Shown: positions 1 through 10,909 of the stretch, piece by piece
How positions within the stretch are numbered: position 1 is the first letter of the stretch
Layout of the letters: the number at the start of each line of letters is the position of its first letter
Source of the DNA: Mastigamoeba balamuthi
Taxonomy: Eukaryota; Evosea; Mastigamoebida; Mastigamoebidae
Assembly: GCA_902651635.1 (NCBI GenBank)
Contig: CACRSC010000010.1
Coordinates: forward strand, 708,776-772,775
Direction of reading: 5' to 3'
Length of the DNA: 64,000 nt
Notes under the pieces: generated by a model
What the model saw: only the letters and a program-made list of their open reading frames with translations
Told to the model about the DNA's origin: nothing
Database searches by the model: none
Program-made: the position numbers and the translations under genes

Positions 1-300
1 CTACATGCGATTGTTAGCGCTATGTGCGATGCATTCGATGGAATTGCATCGCTAATTTAGCGCTACAATCACTACTAGCGCAAATAATTGCGCTAGTAGC
101 GATTGAAGCGATCCGTAGCGATATAAATAAAAAGCAATAACGCTGAATTTAGGTCACATATAGCGCTAAAATCGCTATTAGCGATGTAGCGCTATTTAGC
201 GCTAGAATTAGCGCTAAATTAGCGATGGGAGCGCTAAATTAGCACTGAAAAAACATCGCTAAAGATTTATCGCTCCATGCGCAAAAGTCACAGCGATGAC
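1..300. repeat. Degenerate AGCGCT/ATCGCT repeat
   Basis: The first 300 bases are AT-rich and built from overlapping variants of TAGCGCTAAAT and ATCGCTA, many centred on the palindrome AGCGCT. No reading frame is kept. The period is irregular, so this is a degenerate short-word repeat and not a clean tandem array. It does not resemble a telomere repeat. It may continue past the window edge. Confidence 0.65.
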
Positions 301-609
301 CAAATGTTTATTGTGAAACTGTGTCTTAGCCAGGCAGTTCCCATGTAGATCCAGATGCCATCTGTGATGCACCAAGTGTTATCTCTTCCTTTTGCCTTCT
401 CATGACAACTGATCATCTCACACAGTCTGTGGCACCTTTTAAGCACCATGTTCTTTGATTGTTCTCATTCTCTTTACAACAACTCCTACATTCTCAGATG
501 GTGTGTTCTTCTTCATAAAACGCCAGCAGGACATGTTAATGATTCAGTCAGAGAGGTCTGCTCATTGCTGAATAACATCATGCAAGAGAGAGATAATTAA
601 GAGGAATGA
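301..609. other. No gene seen
   Basis: AT-rich sequence without a reading frame or repeat that I can support. It separates the AGCGCT repeat from the transposase-like relic. Confidence 0.5.
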
Positions 610-779
610 TTAAGCAGTGTTTGCAGTTTTGCAGAACCCATGAGGTATATGGATAAGGCACAGGCACTTTTGCATGTACTTGTGTCTTAAGCAACCCATT
701 GAGGTTCGAGCCCAAAAATGTTGTATTGTGCACCCTGAGCCCTTTGCCACAAGATTTTCAGGGCTCTGACTGAGATTTA

Positions 780-1600
780 TTGAGTGCACGAGCCCTTCAA
801 AGGGTCTTGTTGTGAACAGTGAAGGCAAGGCAAACTAGGTGGTCGTGCTGATTTTTGCTCTCCTTCCATGGCTTGTTGAGTGCCTTCCACTTGCCCTTCA
901 TGATGCTATATGGGCCCTCCACACAGGTTCATGGCAGTCTTCTTTGCTGGAAGAGGCACTGGTGCAACATTCCCATGCCAGTGCTTGGGCTGGGACCACA
1001 GTGTGTGGACAGTGGAACCCTCAAGGTAGTTGTAGCCCCAGGTGAAGTGCTGGTCCACGAGCATGGTATCCTGCCCGAACTCGTTCTCCAAGGTGCATGT
1101 GTGGTCTCGAATCCAGTGCCCATTGAAGAGCTGGACGTGTGAGATCCATTGAGCATGTGCACACGGGTGTGAGTGTCACACATAATGTAGTAGCACACAC
1201 TGCAGCTGTTGAGCTTAAAGCTCCACGCTGGTTGTGGCAGAAGGACTTGATGTTCAATGACAGCCACTTATGCATCATTGCATGCAGGCGATTGTAACCC
1301 ACAGCCTTGATGTCCTTGAAAAGTGTGACATATGTCACCTTCTCAAGGAAGTTGAGTGGGCTGGGTGGTCATGGCCCCAGAGGTGCATGTTGAGGTCACG
1401 GAACAATGCCCAGATGCTCGTGGTGATCTTTGTGGGAACAACTTGGTAAACACAGTGGTGGAGCTCACCAAAAGTCCAGGCCTGCACCATTTCTCGGGCT
1501 TAAAGGGCAGAGGAGCCCACGAAAAGAAGCAGTCTGGGCTCAAGATACACTCTATTTTGGGCTCGTACCTCATTTTACTGATTTTTTCATAGACATGTTT
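780..1600 (-). pseudogene. Decayed transposase-like coding relic
   Basis: Read on the minus strand, short stretches in different frames look like former protein: TYVTLFKDIKAVGYNRLHAM near 1330, then ENEFGQDTMLVDQHFTWGYN near 1085, and finally GPYSIMKGKWKALNKPWKES followed by LVCLAFTVHNKTL near 900-800. The order and the closing LVCLAFTVHN segment resemble the catalytic half of a DNA-transposon transposase, but I cannot assign a family. Several frame changes and stops interrupt it, and no terminal repeats were found. The composition is more AT-rich than the neighbouring genes. It could instead be a decayed host gene. Confidence 0.3.
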
Positions 1601-2040
1601 CTTGGTTAAGCAGAATATGAGTGAGATTTTGTGTGTTTTTGGTGAGACCAAGATTGCACAACCGGATTTGTATGCCAATCATCAGGCCAACACATATCAC
1701 ATTCCACATCCTAACAGACGGAATACACTTCCAAATTCTGATTCCTAATCCAACATCAAATACCATATGCACAGCATAAACTCAATTCCTGGTTTTCTCT
1801 GAGATCGGACACATTGGAGTGAAGTGGTACAGAATAGTGCCCTTTGCATGTCTTTGTAGTATTGGAACCTCACAGGAAATCTATCTAGCGGGGAAAAAAT
1901 ATCAAAGCGCACACGTCACTGGGAGAGAGGAGAGAGAAAAAGGGGAGAAAGATCCGGAACTGTAATACTGGGCGCTCAGTTGGCTGAATGCTGAGCGAAT
2001 GGGGAGGGGGGGAGCAGGCGGGAGAGCGACTGTGGGCCGC
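1601..2040. other. No gene seen; 3' flank of RING gene
   Basis: Noncoding sequence downstream of the minus-strand RING gene. It holds a purine-rich run around 1920-1950 and nothing else recognisable. Confidence 0.5.
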
Positions 2041-2978
2041 TCAGTGGCGCTGCCTGAGCTTGGCGGCGCTCCTGGGCGACGTCGCTGCCCCCGCCGCTGC
2101 CCCGAACGGCTCGGGGTCCTGCTGCCTGTGCTTGCCGCCGCGGCTCTTGGGGCTCACGGGCGCCGCTGCAGAGCCTGTGGCGGCCGTGGAGGCGGCCCTG
2201 CGCGCCCGGCGGCCCCTGCGCGAGGGCGAGGGCTGCGAGGCCTCGGCGTAGTCGTAGTCGTCGTCCTCGGGCACCTGGTCGGCGTCGTCGGCGCCGTACA
2301 GCCGCGACGGCTCGCTCTCGGCGGCCGCCGGCGAGACCCCGCCGCCGCGTATCTCCTCCACCGTGTCCTGCAGCGCGTACATGCGCAGCAGCACGCTGGA
2401 CGGGCATTTCCCAGTTTGGTCAACTTGCACAGAGTTCAAACCCCAAAAATAGAACGTAGTGCCGGTTCGGGAAGTAGGAATACGGGAGAATTCCCGGAAT
2501 TCTGGGAAATTTACCTGCGGGCGTCCACCGGGACGCAGGTGCTGCCGGTGGCGGCGGCGCGCATCGAGTCGAGGTCCTCCGAGAGCTCGCGGACGACGGC
2601 CGTCATCGCGCGCGTGCCGGCGACGTCGCCGCGCGCCGCCGCCCTCGAGAGCGTCTCGCGCGCGCGCGCCAGCAGCCGCGGGATCTCGCCGAGGAAGAAT
2701 ATCTCGTCGAGGCACGACAAATCTTCCTCCTCGTCTGCGGCGCCGGCCGGGCGCTGCTGCAGCTGCACGGCGACCTCGCAGCCGCCGACGAGGTACGAGG
2801 CCGTGGCGGCCTTGCAGAGCGGGCACGAGGCCGAGGTGCGTAGCCAGCGGGCGATGCACTGCTCGCAGAAGGCGTGGCCGCAGCCGCGGGCGCGGGCCGC
2901 GTGGCCGGTGCGCAGCTCCGTGAGACACACGGGACACACGTCGCTGCCGCTGCCGTCGTCGTCGCTCGCGGCAGACAT
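2041..2978 (-). CDS. RING-finger protein, probable E3 ubiquitin ligase
   Basis: A 272-residue protein in two exons, 2978-2515 and 2395-2041. The intron opens GTAAAT and closes CCAG; both junctions keep phase 2. An N-terminal C3HC4 RING has all eight zinc ligands: Cys15, Cys18, Cys33, His35, Cys38, Cys41, Cys52 and Cys55. RING domains recruit ubiquitin-charged E2 enzymes, so an E3 ligase role is likely from family knowledge; the substrate is unknown. The middle is predicted helical. The C-terminal exon is acidic (PEDDDYDYAEA) and then Arg/Ser-rich, perhaps nuclear. The start chosen is the first ATG before the RING. The gene lies just downstream of TAF6 on the same strand with about 400 bp between them, so it probably has its own promoter. 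The intron carries the palindrome AGAATTCCGGGAATTCT. Confidence 0.82.
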
Positions 2979-3375
2979 GGCGTGGGTGGGGGGAGTGCTA
3001 TGCCCTCTGGGCAGGCGGGGGGGTAGGGCACAGATTGCGTGCACAGAAGAGGAGAGGAAGAAAGAGAGAAAGAGAGGGGGGGGGCAGAGATAGAGAGATA
3101 CGGTGCGCCCAGGCGGCTCAGACGTCACCCCCGCGTCACAAAACAATCGATTCCGCGCCGCCTGCCCGAGAAAAAGAGGTGCACGGAGTGCTGGTCCTGT
3201 GCCTCTGTGGCGCGTGTGTGCACCTCGCGCACTATTTGAATTTTTTAAAAAGCGGGCAAAAATAGCGTTGGTGCCCTGCGGTTGCGAATCAAGAACTCTC
3301 GGCTCCGTGCAGCCCAGTGGATGTACTGTGGCGGTGCTGGCGGGGCCCCCCAGGGGTGCGCTCTCACTGCGTGGG
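2979..3375 (-). promoter_or_regulatory. Spacer between TAF6 and RING, with GACGTCAC site
   Basis: About 400 bp separate the TAF6 stop from the RING start. It contains GACGTCACCCCCGCGTCAC near 3121-3139, two half-sites of the TGACGTCA (CRE) kind, about 150 bp upstream of the RING start. That the sites regulate RING is inference. Confidence 0.35.
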
Positions 3376-5083
3376 CTACAGGAACTGCGCGGCAGCGTCG
3401 CCAAAGGCCTCCTGCAGGGCGGCGGCGTCCTTCTCGGTCTGCTCGTCCATCCCCGTGGGCCTCGACTTCCTCCTCCTGACGCTGACCCCACACAAGTTCT
3501 AGAAACGCCCTGCGTCAGTCCAGTGCACAGCGCTGCGCATTTGCCCCCCACCACCACCACCACCACCACCGCGCACCAGCAGCGCCTGGTACACCATGTT
3601 GGCGTCGCGCTTCTCCTGCGTGTCCTCTGGCCTCTGCAGGTACGTCCTCAGGAACTCGGTCATCGCTTTGAGCTGCGTGCGGCACCAGAGTCAATTGAAT
3701 GCACAGAGGGAGGGGGAGAGAAGGTCTCTCCAAGTGCCTTGGGGAACGTGCAGCTGGCGGTGACGCTCTCGCCGAGCATGCCGAACGTGACGATGGCGCC
3801 GAACCACGAGCCGAAGAACGGCGCGTCGTCGGGCCCGTAGCCGCGGACGGCGTCCTTGGGCTCGAGCACGCACGAGACGGCCTGCACGATCCTCTGCAGC
3901 AGCGTCACGTACTTGTCGCCGAACCTGTGGTAGATCGTGCTCAGCGTGCTCGCCGCCAGCTCCCGCACCGCCCAGTGGTTCTCCTCGGGCCTCTCCCCCA
4001 TGTTCTTGGCCACCGCGCACGAGATGAGCCCCGGCAGCAGTTGCTGCAGCTGCTCTCGCATCGGCCGGGCGCCGAGCCCGTCAGATAAGCGGGGGGAGAA
4101 GCGGCGGAGAAGCGGTGGGGGCGGACGTAGTGCTCGATCGAGGCGAGGGAGCTCTCGACGAGGGCCTTGGCAGCCTTGATGAGGTTCGTGAGGGCGGGCA
4201 GGATGGCAGACTCCTCCGCGATCTTCTTGGTGATGTGCTGGACGAGGTACGGCGTCAGCTGGGCGATGGCAGGGTCGCCCTTGATCGTCCCGATGGCCGC
4301 CTCGACCTCCTCCGAGGCCGCGTCCGAGCGTATGGCCACCGTCAGCCGGTCCAGCAGCACGTGCAGCTCCCGCGACAGCACGTGCCGCACGCCCTGCTTG
4401 AACTCGAGGCTCGCGTCCACGCGAGATTTCTTCAGCGGCGGCTGGACGTCTGCGATTGCATTGCGCCCCCGAATCAGCTGATTTCTCCCCAACAATATCG
4501 CGCCTATCAGAGGGACCTCGCGCACCGGGGACCGCGGGGTTCTGGGGGATGGCCGGCTGCGTGCCGTCGACCGCCATCCAGTGGAGAGAGAGGCACACGT
4601 CCCTGGGGTACGGCGGCAGCTCCTCCTTGATGATGTCGTCAAACTCCAGTTCGGGGTCCTGGCAAATCCCGCAGATACCGTCAGCGCCGCTGTTCCAGAT
4701 TCCCGGGGATATCTCCGGCGCACGTGCAGGAATTTGATCGCTGTGTTGGCGGCCGCGGACTGGAACTCGACGGCAGCGGTTCCGTTGGAGAACCCGTAGA
4801 GCGTCTCGACGCCGCGCAGCCGCAGCGCGCTGTTGATGTCGCTCGTCGTCAGGACCTCCCTCTTGGACCTCATCATGAACTTGGACGCCTCCTGCGGGCG
4901 GTGGTCATTGTGACGTCATAATGACGTGTAACGGCGCGGGCGGACCTGGATGACCTCGCGCATGCGGTACTCGGCGTCGGAGGCGAGGGCGCTGGCGATC
5001 TGGTCGGTGAGGTTGAGGCCGAGCGAGTGGCCGATGGTCTTGATCATCTCTTTCGAGAGCGTGCTCTGCACCGCCGCCTCCAT
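3376..5083 (-). CDS. TAF6: TFIID subunit TAF6
   Basis: Seven exons join in frame to 421 residues: 5083-4946, 4891-4724, 4658-4526, 4449-4127, 4049-3765, 3672-3577 and 3498-3376. Residues 1-80 form the TAF6 histone fold, including LTTSDINSALRLRGVETLYG, which pairs with TAF9 in TFIID. The family motif around PRDVCLSLHWMAVDGTQPAI follows near residue 115. Residues 160-350 match the TAF6 HEAT-repeat region (LLPGLISCAVAKN, ENHWAVRELAASTL, GAIVTFGMLGES). The protein is shorter than human TAF6 (677) because the tail is brief. Intron donors are GTCCGC, GTGCGC, GTGCGC, GTCCGC, GTCACC and GTGCGC. Intron 1 holds two TGACGT-type sites. The last exon's acceptor (TTTCTAG at 3500) was chosen because it alone gives an acidic in-frame ending. 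TAF6 acts in RNA polymerase II initiation. Confidence 0.88.
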
Positions 5084-5360
5084 CTTCCCGGCGCGCGCGC
5101 TGTTATAATCTCACAACACAACAAAATCTGCAGATTTTTTCTATATCTGGGATAATCTTGCTGTCTGATGAGACACTGGAACATAGGATTCCCAATGCCT
5201 GGCTCCCCGTCTGGTCTTTTCGCCTCTTCAGGGAATCTTCACGAGATCCACCCATAGGAATGGGATTTTTCCGGTGAGAATCCGCGGAAGAGATCGTCCA
5301 GGTGACGTTGGCCCCGCAAAACACCAAGAGAGCGCAGAGAAACGCACGGACCGCCCGGGA
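5084..5360. promoter_or_regulatory. Shared divergent promoter, TAF6 / Kintoun-like gene
   Basis: The TAF6 and Kintoun-like start codons point away from each other with only 277 bp between them. The centre is AT-rich (around 5101-5170) in a GC-rich setting and includes TTATAATC and TATATCTGGGATAATC. A single bidirectional promoter is inferred from the geometry. Confidence 0.45.
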
Positions 5361-7526
5361 ATGGCGCGTCGGCCGCTGGACATCACGCCCGAGGAGGCCG
5401 CGCGGCTGCGGGAGTGCCTGGGGGACCCCGAGTTCCGGCGCGCGCTGGCCGAGTACGCGGCCTCGCCCGACGCCCGCGCGGACCTCTCGGCCGCCATCGA
5501 CCCCTCGGCCACCTCCCTCGCCGTCCCCCTCACCCCCGCGGCGCTCTCCAACGCCGCCCAGAGCCTGGCACGCGCCCCGCCCCTGGCCGGAAGGTGTGGT
5601 AGCCCCAGGAGGGGCCTGTGTGGAGAGTGGGATCTAACTCTGTAGTCATTGGGGCACTGCTGATGGCGTCACATGGCCACATCAGCAGTGCCTCGTCAAT
5701 AGTGTGACATCTCTGATGTCACCACACGGAGGGGCTGACGGGGGCAGGGGGGCTGCAGGTGGTCCCCAGGCCGGGCTTTGTGCTCAAGAGCAGGTGGGGG
5801 CGGGGTGGCCGCAAGGTCTTTGTCAACGTCTGCTCCTCGGACAAGGTCGACGACCCCCAGGTCTGGCCCTTCCCCCTCCTCCCCTGGGCTGCCCTCCCCT
5901 CTACCGAGACGCAAGCAGAGAAGTCCCGCACAGGGCAGCGAGAGCACAGGGCAGCTGATGTAGATCAGTTGATTTCGCGCCCCCCCAACGCTGCTGGTTG
6001 TCGCGTGCGCTGCTTTCGAGTGCGAGGGCCCGCGAGAGCAATCACAGAGGGGGCCGGCGCTGCTTTCTTGTGCCCGTGCCCTTGGAGAGCTGCTCTATTG
6101 GTTGCGGACCTGCGAGTGAACTGCCACGGCGAGATGGCCTGGCGCCCCACCCAGCCTGCTGACGGCGGGTTTCACTCCCCCTCCCTGCAGGTTGGCGAGG
6201 GCGGGTGGCGTGTGCCGCACCTGGTGTCGCCCAGGCGCGAGGAGAGGGACCATGCGGGCGACGCCTGCGACGTCTACGACGCGGTGTTCGGCCCCGGGGC
6301 TCTGCGGCTCGCGACCCCGGGCTCGCAGATGCGCTCCAACGTCATCCAGACGGTCGTCGAGGCCGTCGAGGCCGACGCCGGCCAGCAGCTCGACCGCAAC
6401 ACGATCAAGGGGCTCGCCAACAAGCAGTACTTCGGCACCCCGCAGGCCCGCGTGGTCGACAGGTCCCCGGCCCCCGTCTCGGCCTCGGCCTCGGCCTCGG
6501 GAGGCTCGCGCCCCGGCACCGCCTCTGCTGCCTCGCCGCCCGCAGCGCGGCGCCCAGAGGCCCCGCAGTCGACGGCCGAGGGCACCGCGACGGAGCAGAG
6601 GCCCCGGGCTGCAGAGGGCCCTGTGGCCCCCAAGTACACGGTCGTTCACAGCGGCTCGTGGGACATCGCCCCGTCAGTGCACAGCTGCCCACTTCACACC
6701 TCAGCCCCTCCAGCTGAGACGCGCACACGCAGGTTCTACACGGACAAGGCGCTGCAGCCGGAGGACCCCACGCGGCCCAGGCAGCTGGTCGTCAGGGTCG
6801 AGCTGCCGCTCTGCAGCTCCGCGGCGGGCGTGGAGCTTGACATCGAGGGCAGCGTGCTGCGGCTCTCGAAGCCCCCTCTGTGCACTCCCCGCCTCGTGAA
6901 GGGCTCGGCCCTCTGCTCACGAGCCCCTCGGCATCCGCAGGTACGCACTGGAGGCACAGTTGCACTACCAGGTGGATGCGGACTGCTGCAGGGCCCAGTT
7001 TGACAAGGCGACCAGGACGCTGAGTGTCACGGTGCCCGTGCTGCCCCCGAGGCCACGCGAGCAGACGGAGCAGAGCCCCCGCGCCGAGGAGTCCGCCGAG
7101 GAGCCCGCCGAGGAGCAGCCGCAGGCCCCCGTCGCTGCCTTCGCGGACACGGAGGTGGCCGCCAGCGGCGAGGTACCCGCGTACGGCTACTCCCAGAACG
7201 AGGACACGGTGACGCTCGTCGTGCGCTCCGAGGGCTGCGACCCTGAGTCGCTGCGCCTCGTGCTGCCCGACAGCCTCCACGTGCGTGTCGAGTACGAGCT
7301 GAGGGCCACGCGGGCGGCGCCCAGGCGGAGGGTGGCGCTCGCCTGGGAGCTCAGCGCGCCCGTGGACGTGGCGAGGTGCCGCTGCACGGCCAGCGAGCTC
7401 AACGTCTGCGCTGTGCTGCCCAAGAGGCAGGCCGCCTGGTGGGAGCAGCTGGGCAGGCAGACTGCGGGGTCCTGCGAGCCCGCCAAGGCCGCCTTCACCA
7501 ACTCGCTGGTGTACGACCTCGAGTGA
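5361..7526 (+). CDS. DNAAF2: PIH1-domain protein, Kintoun (DNAAF2)-like
   Basis: Four exons: 5361 to about 5596, about 5748 to 5860, 6191-6879 and 6941-7526, giving roughly 535 residues. The first junction has two workable donors (5595 or 5598). The PIH1 domain runs from VVPRPGFVLKSRW and KVFVNVCSSDKVDDPQ into VPHLVSPRREERDHAGDACD, then SNVIQTVVEAVEADAG and QLDRNTIKGLANKQYFG. Two CS/p23-like modules follow: one across the exon 3/4 junction (LVVRVELPLCSSAAGVELDI then YALEAQLHYQVDADCC, FDKATRTLSVTVPVLP), the other in the last 100 residues. That layout and length point to Kintoun, an HSP90/HSP70 co-chaperone for cytoplasmic pre-assembly of axonemal dynein arms, more than to the shorter PIH1D1-3. 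Its presence implies motile cilia. Low-complexity Ser/Ala/Pro linkers separate the modules. Confidence 0.75.
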
Positions 7527-8260
7527 GGGCTGCGCGACACTGCGCTGCGCCGGTGGCGAGGGACAGGACGACCCGGGCTGCGTTGCCTGCGCAGCACAAG
7601 CCCCACCTCCTCCCACACCCTCTCCTTCCCCCCAACACTGGTGACTGAGCCTCTGCCTGGAGAAGCAGGCTGGCAGGGCCCCCACACGGGTGCGTGGATG
7701 ACTTGGGCGCTACCTGCTGGGGCAGTTGGCGAGTGGGAGGCCCACAAAGAACTCAACTGCTTCCTGCTTCGTTCTCTCTGGGCCCTTCCCATTGTCTGTG
7801 CAGGAGCAATCCGTGTGATCCGCGGGCAGGTGCACTGCAGAAGACGCCCTGATCTTAAAAAGGGGTTGCGGTTTGTCCGCAACGGGACGCGTGTCTTGTG
7901 GGGCTATTCCAAAGTTCATTTCTCGCGAAAATAACTTTTGTAATTGCACTTCTCAGGGCCTCGCGGCCAGCGGGTGCCGTGCGCCTCGCTCCCAGGGCAG
8001 GTGGGCAATGTGATGGCGGGCGTCCCCGAGGGCAGTTGGGCCGTCGACGGACAATTGCAGGGGATGCACAGCCGTTGCAGCGAACGTGGCATGATTTTGG
8101 TGCACTGCGGGGACACTGTGAACAACGGCACGGAAAAATGCAGTTCTGGGAGCACAAAAAGAATCATTTACACGCAATAACTGCCACATTTAAAACTCTG
8201 CGCGACCGAGAGGGACCTGCACACCACCTCCGGCAAGCAGCGGTCCTTGAGGACAACGTC
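7527..8260. other. Intergenic spacer, no gene seen
   Basis: About 730 bp between two plus-strand genes. Short open frames here have no codon signature or recognisable motif. It should contain the 3' end of the Kintoun-like gene and the promoter of the thaumatin-like gene. I see no obvious TATA box. Confidence 0.5.
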
Positions 8261-10472
8261 ATGCAGCGCGCAGCCCTTGCTCTCTTCCTCTCCGCGGGCC
8301 TCGCCCTCGTGCGTCCAGCAGCCCACATTCATTTCTTCGCCCTTTCTTTCTCGGTTGCCCTCGTCCCGGAACTCCACAGGAGGTCTGCGGGGATCGACTG
8401 CTCGTCGGTTGCAAAACTCACACGCTCGCCGCCACCGCCGCTGCGTGCACAGGGGGCCGAGTACTCGACGCTCAACCAGGTGGGGTTCGACGTTGGCGTG
8501 CAGACGGCCGGGACGGGGTTCTCGTCGCGGCAGTTCCGCGTGCACAACTACTGCCCGACCGCCGTCTCGTTCCTCATCACCCCAGGGGCGGACCCGAGGC
8601 CGGGGAACCAGCAGGTGCATTGCAACGCCGACGGGGACTGCCCGCGCGGGATGCACTGCGGGCTGGAGAAGGGGGTGTGCCCCAGCACGCCGGCGTGCAA
8701 CCACGTGTGCTACTGGGACGTCCCCAAGACGGCCAGCGGGTCGTACACGGTGCAGCCCGGCGGCAGCGACACGATCAACTGGCCCGTGTACGACGGCAAC
8801 GGCATCCCCGACATCTCGTGGAGCGGCAACATCGGGTTCTGCACCGGCGGGCAGTGCGCGTCGGACGCGGCGACGTGCGCGTCCAAGGGCTGCTCGTCGG
8901 GGGCCAACGCCAACCCCGTCACGATGGCCGAGTTCACGCTGCAGCGCTTCCACATGGACTACTACGACGTCTCCAGCATCCACGGCGTCAGCGTCCCCGT
9001 CGAGATGACCCCCAAGCTGGACAGGTCCGTCCCGGCCTACTGGAACCCGTGGATCTGCGGTGCCGCCGGAGCCAAGTACCCCATCACGCCCCAGGTCGGC
9101 GGCTGCTCCTGGGAGTTCCAGCCGCCGTCTGTCGAGTACAACTGGGTCGCCCGCGGCGGCCGCCAGTGCTCGAGCAACAGCGACTGCGGTTCTGTACGCG
9201 CCACTTGGTTTTAGATTTCTAAATTTCTCTTGTTTGCAGTGTCTTATGCCCCTTTTCTCACGTGCCTCGGCGATGGCTCGAAACAGGGAGAGGTGTGCGG
9301 TGTGTCGGACACGCCGGGGACTGCGAAGAGGCTGGACCGGACGTGCGGGCAGAGGCTGGGGTACTGGAGCGCGAACCAGATGTGCGGGCTGATCTGCGAG
9401 GACGGCATCCCCTGCACGAGGCTGCGCAGCGGGGTCACCGACTACATGGGCTGCGCGGCGCGCGCGCCCAGCGGCAGTGCCTACTCGCTGATGGCGTGTG
9501 CGGAAAACTACGTCAGGTCGTGCTACCAGGATGGTGCCAACAGCGGCTGCTGCGGGTGCGCCAACTGGCAAGAAGAGGGTGTGACCGGCGTCCCGCGGGC
9601 CGGCACCAACTACACCAAGTCGTGCGTGAGCTCCAACGGCGCGTGGCACTCGACGGCCAAGACACGGCTGAGCTTCCTCAAGGCTGGGTGCCCCACGGCG
9701 TACGTGTACCAGTACGACGACATGACTTCGACGTTCACGTGCATGGCCCAGGAGAGCTCGGGGTCTGCCAAGCAGAACGGCGTGGTGTACTACCTCAACA
9801 TGTGCCCGCAGCTCGCCAACAACCCCGGGCCCGACCCCGTCGCCTCGTCGAGCACCAAGACCGACACGGGCCTGCAGGGCAGGTTCAGCATCAAGTCGTT
9901 CTTCAACACGTACCTCAGCGCGCAACAGGACGGCAAGCTCGAGGCCGACCGCACTTCTGTCCAGGGTGCGCAGTTTATTTTTCTTTAAACGAAATCGATT
10001 GAACAACCCATTACTTATTCGCGCAGCGTGGGAGGTCTTCACCATCGAGAAGAGCAGCAGGACTGGAGCGGTGTTCCTGAAGGGCGCACAAGGCAAGTAT
10101 GTGAGCGCGAACCCCAACACCCAGGAGGTCACGTGCGATCGCGACACGGCCGAAGACTGGGAGACGTTCTTCCCCGAGTCCAAGGGCAACAACCAGTGGG
10201 TGTTCAAGGCGACCAACGGCAAGTACCTGCAGGTCACCGACAGCCCGCACAAGGTCTCGTGCTATAACACGGTGGCGGCGGGGTGGGAGACCATGACTCT
10301 TACCCCCGTGGCCGACGAGAGCGTTGTCTCAAGTCACCAGTCGGGCACCTCGCCCACCTCGGGCACATCGGGCACCTCGGGTACCTCGCCAACCTCGCCA
10401 ACCTCGGTCGCCTCGACCGTTACGACTGTGGCTGTGGCCCTGGTCGCGGTGTCGGCAGCGGTGATGCTGTGA
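8261..10472 (+). CDS. Secreted thaumatin-like protein fused to a beta-trefoil, membrane or GPI anchored
   Basis: Four exons: 8261-8308, 8453-9188, 9240-9965 and 10027-10472 (651 residues). Exon 1 supplies a signal peptide core, LALFLSAGLAL, and splicing in phase 0 to GAEYSTLNQ gives a natural cleavage region. Residues 20 to about 300 are a Cys-rich thaumatin-like fold (VHNYCPTAVSFLI, CYWDVPKTASG, WSGNIGFCTGGQC, YDVSSIHGVSVPVEM). A further Cys-rich part follows (SGCCGCANW, CPTAYVYQYDDMTSTFTC). The end is a fascin-like beta-trefoil with repeating units (FLKGAQGKYVSAN, VFKATNGKYLQVT). A Thr/Ser/Gly stalk and a hydrophobic tail (VTTVAVALVAVSAAVML) close it, with no cytoplasmic residues, which fits a GPI signal. 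Thaumatin-like folds in other organisms bind or cut beta-glucans, so a cell-surface carbohydrate role is inferred. Start choice rests on the signal peptide. Confidence 0.78.
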
Positions 10473-10909
10473 ACGCAGCGCCATCCTCACTCAGTTCACG
10501 TGCTCAATGCAGCACACGAAACAAATAGCGACATACTTAGTTGAGAACACGCCATGCTCCGTGTCTCCCTTTGTCCACGATTTCGACTCGCATTCTCCAT
10601 TCCATCACACCACACCACCACACCACACCCTGGCTCCCGAAAAAGCTATTTCCCCATCGCACCCGAAACCAAATTGTTATGTGATCCCATCGCTGCCTCG
10701 TGTGACACATGACTGCCTGAGAGGATGGCCGAGTTACTGAGCAGCACGTCTTTTTAAGCCTTGCCAAGGGCACAGTTCTGTACCTAAGCACTCCGTCCCG
10801 CTTCTCAGCGTCGCTGTTGTCGCAGGCCTGGCTCGATTCCGATTGTGCAACGCAGGGGGTGTGGATTTCTCCCAGAAGATACGCGTATCTTCCCCCTACA
10901 TCGCCCTCG
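10473..10909. other. Intergenic spacer with perfect GAAGATACGCGTATCTTC palindrome
   Basis: About 440 bp between the thaumatin-like gene and the fucosyltransferase gene. A perfect 18-base palindrome, GAAGATACGCGTATCTTC, lies at 10875-10892, 18 bp before the fucosyltransferase ATG. A CACCACACCACCACACC run lies near 10608-10628. No gene is visible. Confidence 0.6.

Noticed and set aside
1-300. Telomeric repeat
   Set aside because: No short exact G-rich unit; words vary and centre on AGCGCT.
8168-10252. 694-codon minus-strand frame
   Set aside because: Antisense to the thaumatin-like gene.
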